Shown: positions 7,101 through 8,600 of the stretch, in pieces
Layout: each line of letters begins with the position of its first letter
How positions within the stretch are numbered: position 1 is the first letter of the stretch
Assembly (NCBI GenBank): GCA_031259935.1
Contig: JAIRKV010000056.1
Location: 1 to 8,600 of the forward strand
DNA from: Prevotellaceae bacterium
GTDB taxonomy: Bacteria; Bacteroidota; Bacteroidia; Bacteroidales; UBA932
DNA length: 8,600 bases
Direction of reading: 5' to 3'
Made by a program: the position numbers and the translations under genes
Notes under the pieces: model-generated
Told to the model about the DNA's origin: nothing
The model's input: only the letters and a program-made list of their open reading frames with translations
The model's database searches: none

Positions 7101-7312
7101 AAATTATCTTCGAGTACGCGGGTAATATTGGTTTCGATATCGGCTGCATTTGCTCCCGAATAGGCTGTTACAACGCTTACATACGGAATATCCATTTCGG
7201 GAAACTGGTCGATAGCCAAATTATTGAGCGAAAATAAGCCTAATGTTATTACGCCAACAAAAATCAACATGGTTGATACCGGTTTTTTTACCGCTATTTG
7301 ATAAATTTTCAT
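4136..7312 (-). CDS. RND-family efflux permease, HAE1 type (AcrB/MexB-like)
   Basis: The proton-driven inner-membrane pump of a tripartite efflux system. At 1058 residues it has full family length. Layout: TM1 (about 12-30); first periplasmic porter region (about 40-325); TM2-6 (about 335-487); TM7 (about 530-550); second porter region (about 555-865); TM8-12 (about 868-1025). GMVVDDAIVVLEN (395-407) in TM4 carries the proton-relay pair D399-D400. GIVVKNGIVMVDY (932-944) in TM10 carries K936, matching the AcrB Asp-Asp-Lys triad. The VDDAIVVLEN form points to hydrophobic or amphiphilic drug substrates rather than the metal-exporting HME type. A Gly-rich loop lies at 664-673, and a charged, probably helical cytoplasmic tail fills 1036-1058. 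The lipoprotein adaptor gene is 81 nt upstream and the PII-like gene 18 nt downstream. The exact substrate is unknown. Confidence 0.95.
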   Translation of the reverse strand: MKIYQIAVKKPVSTMLIFVGVITLGLFSLNNLAIDQFPEMDIPYVSVVTAYSGANAADIETNITRVLEDNLNTVNNLKKLTSTSRDNVSMITLEMEWGCDLNEAVNDVRDVVSRVRDYLPDDVTYPTIFKFSSSMMPVMVLTATADESYAALNKILDDKFVNTLNRIDGVGAVSLMGIPAREIQINVDPNKIDAYNLSIEQIGNIIATENINIPSGTIDVGNNTFNLKADGEFQSSDELKNIVVFSRNGRNILLGEIATIKDTLEKATMDSRINGKKGIIVLVQKQSGANTVNIVNEIYKLLPQVQETLPKDINIGIVMDGSESIKDNIASLSETVMYAFIFVILVVMAFLGRWRATFIICLTIPISLITAFIYLYATGSTLNIISLSSLSIAIGMVVDDAIVVLENITTHIERGSSPKEAAVYATNEVWISVIVTTLVIVAVFLPLTLISGMMGIMFRELGWIVTIVVCVSTMVAISITPMLSAYILKLEGGIHNYRGLGIIYKPIDKFLNLLDIVYARLLTWAVWHRISVLLITLALFFSSLFLLTVVPIEFFPTSDNGVISATVQLEQNVSVDYTAKIARKIEGIVAEKYPEVRILSSSAGTNSGSNAFAAMQSSGSHIISFRMRLPRATERIRTIFEISDSLRKDFANIPEIRQYSVVPGGNGGGSMGGPSNVQLKIFGNDMDVTNTVALELKERVSKEVKGARDVQLSRDDMRPEYNVQFDRAKLAYYGITSAMASQAVRNRIDGFIASKYREDGDEYDIVVRYAEEFRKSFDDITNITLYNNAGQRIKLGEVATVVDEFAAPAIERENRRRLVSVNASLAPDAALGDVIKDVTALLQTYETPQGVDIVIGGTIEDQQESNQDMMTLLILIIILVYIVMATQFESFKMPFIIMFTIPFAFTGVFLALFLTNTALSIIALIGAVMLVGIVVKNGIVMVDYTNLLVERGYKIRTAVVMAGKSRLRPVLMTSLTTILGMLPLAIGSGVGSEIWKPMGIAIIGGLTFSTMLTLLVIPVLYALLVSNKAFRKKITNEDEKREIEELKRSIKRLNNPVN

Positions 7313-7341
7313 TTTAATTTCTTTTTTTCATTGTTTATATA

Positions 7342-7369
7342 TTTGCACGATTTTCATCAAATCGACAAA
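7342..7369 (-). repeat. Small hairpin between the adaptor and pump genes
   Basis: Read on the mRNA strand, a CGATTT/AAATCG stem with a 5-nt loop is extended by TTTG/CAAA across a 1-by-2 internal loop. It lies in the 81-nt gap between the two cistrons and no T-tract follows, so it is not a typical terminator. It may stabilise or process the message, or be chance in A/T-rich DNA. Confidence 0.3.
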
Positions 7370-7393
7370 TTCATTGAATTTACAACAGAGTCA

Positions 7394-8413
7394 TCAATTA
7401 TTTTTAACCGTTACTTCCTTGCCGTTGTCAAGTCGCGACAGGCTTGTTATTGCAACTTCGTCGCCTTCAGCGATTCCCGATAATATTTCAATCATATCGC
7501 CGATTTGGCTGCCGAGCGTAACTAATCGCCGTTCGGCAATGCCGTTTTTAATTACAAAGGCATATTTTTCGTTTGTTCCTATTTGTTTTTGAACTGCAAC
7601 ATCAGAAATCATAATACCTTCTTTTTTGCCGAAATTAAGAATTACTCTGCCAAACATTCCCGGACGCACGCGTTCGTCGCGATTTGGAAGTTTAATTTCT
7701 ACTGCAAATGTTCGCGTTGCCGGCGTAAGCGTTGGATGTATCAGGCTTATTTCGCCTTTGAATATTTCGTCTCCGTAAACATCAAGTTTTACATCTGCTT
7801 TCAAGCCTTTTTTTACCTGAGTATAATACTGTTCCGAAACGTTTATCAAAAGTTTGACTGGCGTAATCTGTTCAATAACAAGCACAGGTTTTCCTGCGCT
7901 GTACATGTCGCCGTCATCGTAATTTCGGGCTGTTATTATTCCGCTGATTGGCGCTGTAAGCTGCGTATTTTCAAGCAGATTGTTGTATGATGTGATTTGC
8001 AAATCCAAAGCCATTTTTGCAGCATCCCAATTAGCTTTGCTTACGCCGCCTACTTTGTACAGTTCGTCGATACGTTCAAATTCCTTTTTGCTGTTTTCGA
8101 TTTGCAGTTCGAGTTGAGCAAGATTCGTTGCATCCATTTGAACAAGTTTTTGCCCGCTGACAACATGGTCGCCTGTTTCGACTAATATTTTGCTTATACG
8201 CACAGGAGTGCTCGGCGCAATATTGTTTATTTTTTCGGATTCAACAGTTGCCGTAAATTCCTGTATTTTATCGATAATCTGTTTTTTTGCAATAGCCGTT
8301 TTAACAAGTATTTTTGTATCGACAGGCTGTGCGGGTTCTGTGTTTTTTTTGCTGTTTCCGCTGCAAGAAAGCATCATAACGGCAGACATTAAAATTATTA
8401 TTTTTCTTTTCAT
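7394..8413 (-). CDS. RND efflux periplasmic adaptor (membrane fusion protein), lipoprotein
   Basis: The adaptor of a tripartite pump, linking the inner-membrane RND permease to an outer-membrane channel. The 339-residue protein starts with a lipoprotein signal (MKRK, a hydrophobic stretch, then LSC with lipidated C17). Domains in order: first lipoyl half (about 64-97, with VETGDHVVSGQKLVQMD), a short alpha-helical hairpin (about 98-150), second lipoyl half (about 151-182, with LTAPISGIITAR), a beta-barrel (about 186-260, with TRTFAVEIKLPN and RPGMFGRV), and a membrane-proximal domain (about 265-335, ending in the typical LSGIAEGDEVA). It is the first gene of the visible operon, followed by the pump and the PII-like gene. 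The outer-membrane factor usually found in such operons is not seen upstream. The nearest promoter-like site, TA-TTA-TTTG at 8455-8463, has one base too many between its halves and is weak. Confidence 0.94.
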   Translation of the reverse strand: MKRKIIILMSAVMMLSCSGNSKKNTEPAQPVDTKILVKTAIAKKQIIDKIQEFTATVESEKINNIAPSTPVRISKILVETGDHVVSGQKLVQMDATNLAQLELQIENSKKEFERIDELYKVGGVSKANWDAAKMALDLQITSYNNLLENTQLTAPISGIITARNYDDGDMYSAGKPVLVIEQITPVKLLINVSEQYYTQVKKGLKADVKLDVYGDEIFKGEISLIHPTLTPATRTFAVEIKLPNRDERVRPGMFGRVILNFGKKEGIMISDVAVQKQIGTNEKYAFVIKNGIAERRLVTLGSQIGDMIEILSGIAEGDEVAITSLSRLDNGKEVTVKNN

Positions 8414-8495
8414 ATTTATGATATTTTTATTTTATAATTTTTTCTTTATATTTTCAAATAATACTTGCAATATTTTTATAAATTTTTGAAGTTTT
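8414..8495. other. Very A/T-rich gap upstream of the efflux operon
   Basis: An 82-bp gap that must hold the leader of the efflux operon unless transcription enters from further upstream. On the leftward strand only an imperfect -7 box (TATTATTTG, 8455-8463) is seen, without a good -33 element. I see no regulator-like inverted repeat of note and no terminator between the upstream frame and the adaptor gene. Confidence 0.3.
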
Positions 8496-8600
8496 TCATT
8501 TTTTTATTAATAATTTTACAATATAACTTACTCGCTCTTTATCCAGATATCCTAAATTCCTTACCATTTGTTTTTCCTTACCTGAAAATGTATATCTGTT
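8496..8600 (-). pseudogene. 3' end of an RHS repeat-associated core frame, truncated or degenerate
   Basis: From the right edge a leftward frame runs 34 codons to TGA at 8498-8496. It begins NRYTFSGKEKQ, then VRNLGYLD. This closely follows the start of the RHS-associated core as it occurs in Bacteroidota, where N.Y.[FY][SN]GKE..., a short spacer and then [FY]GAR.YD...GR are expected. Here LD is followed instead by KERVSYIVKLLIKK and a stop, so the GAR.YD segment is missing. A neighbouring frame at 8535-8530 starts with codons for Ala-Ser and then Lys-Leu-Tyr, faintly like AR.YD, which suggests a frameshifted remnant. RHS proteins are large secreted or surface YD-repeat proteins that often carry variable C-terminal toxins. 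With only 34 residues visible, it may also be a short cassette or a real gene with an odd end. Confidence 0.5.

Noticed and set aside
7583..7990. A 135-codon rightward open frame inside the adaptor gene
   Set aside because: It is antisense to conserved lipoyl and beta-barrel coding sequence; its Cys/Phe/Tyr-rich peptide looks like translated antisense, not a protein.
1..8600. CRISPR arrays, tRNA or rRNA genes, insertion sequences
   Set aside because: No regularly spaced direct repeats, tRNA-like cloverleaf, rRNA signature or transposase was seen in the gaps; almost all of the window is accounted for by conserved protein genes.

Overview
The window looks like chromosomal DNA from a member of the Bacteroidota, probably Bacteroidales. 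It is AT-rich, its intergenic gaps are A/T-rich, and start codons lack clear Shine-Dalgarno sequences but carry A-rich leaders. Several gene starts are preceded by the Bacteroidota -7 motif TAnnTTTG. The neighbourhoods (pyrE followed by an SRPBCC gene and divergent from a NUDIX gene; a lipoprotein adaptor, RND pump and small soluble protein) are also familiar from that phylum. This placement rests on recognition, not on a search.

Left part (1-2250): three genes read leftward, namely the 5' end of a tRNA1(Val) m6A methyltransferase gene (trmN6, cut by the window edge), an SRPBCC/START-like protein, and orotate phosphoribosyltransferase (pyrE). pyrE and the SRPBCC gene are one nucleotide apart and surely co-transcribed. 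A 345-base non-coding stretch separates them from trmN6. It holds a terminator-like hairpin, two candidate leftward promoters and a dubious 35-codon frame. A NUDIX hydrolase gene reads rightward from pyrE; the gap holds a 12-bp palindrome that forms part of two face-to-face -7 boxes.

Middle (2251-3827): rfbA and rfbC overlap by 10 bases and encode the first and third enzymes of dTDP-L-rhamnose synthesis. rfbB and rfbD are not in the window. A long inverted repeat lies just upstream of the rfbA promoter.

Right part (3824-8413): a leftward operon for a tripartite efflux pump. In order of transcription it encodes a lipoprotein periplasmic adaptor, an HAE1-type RND permease and a 97-residue protein whose predicted fold and layout resemble PII/CutA-type sensors. 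Its last stop codon shares the palindrome TTAA with the rfbC stop on the other strand. No outer-membrane factor gene is visible upstream of the adaptor. The right edge instead carries, on the same strand, the last 34 codons of a frame resembling an RHS repeat-associated core, ending early and probably degenerate.

Most of the window is ordinary housekeeping and envelope biology. The points most worth a second look are the PII-like protein in the efflux operon, the RHS remnant at the right edge, the structured intergenic stretches, and the shared stop codons at the rfbC/efflux boundary.
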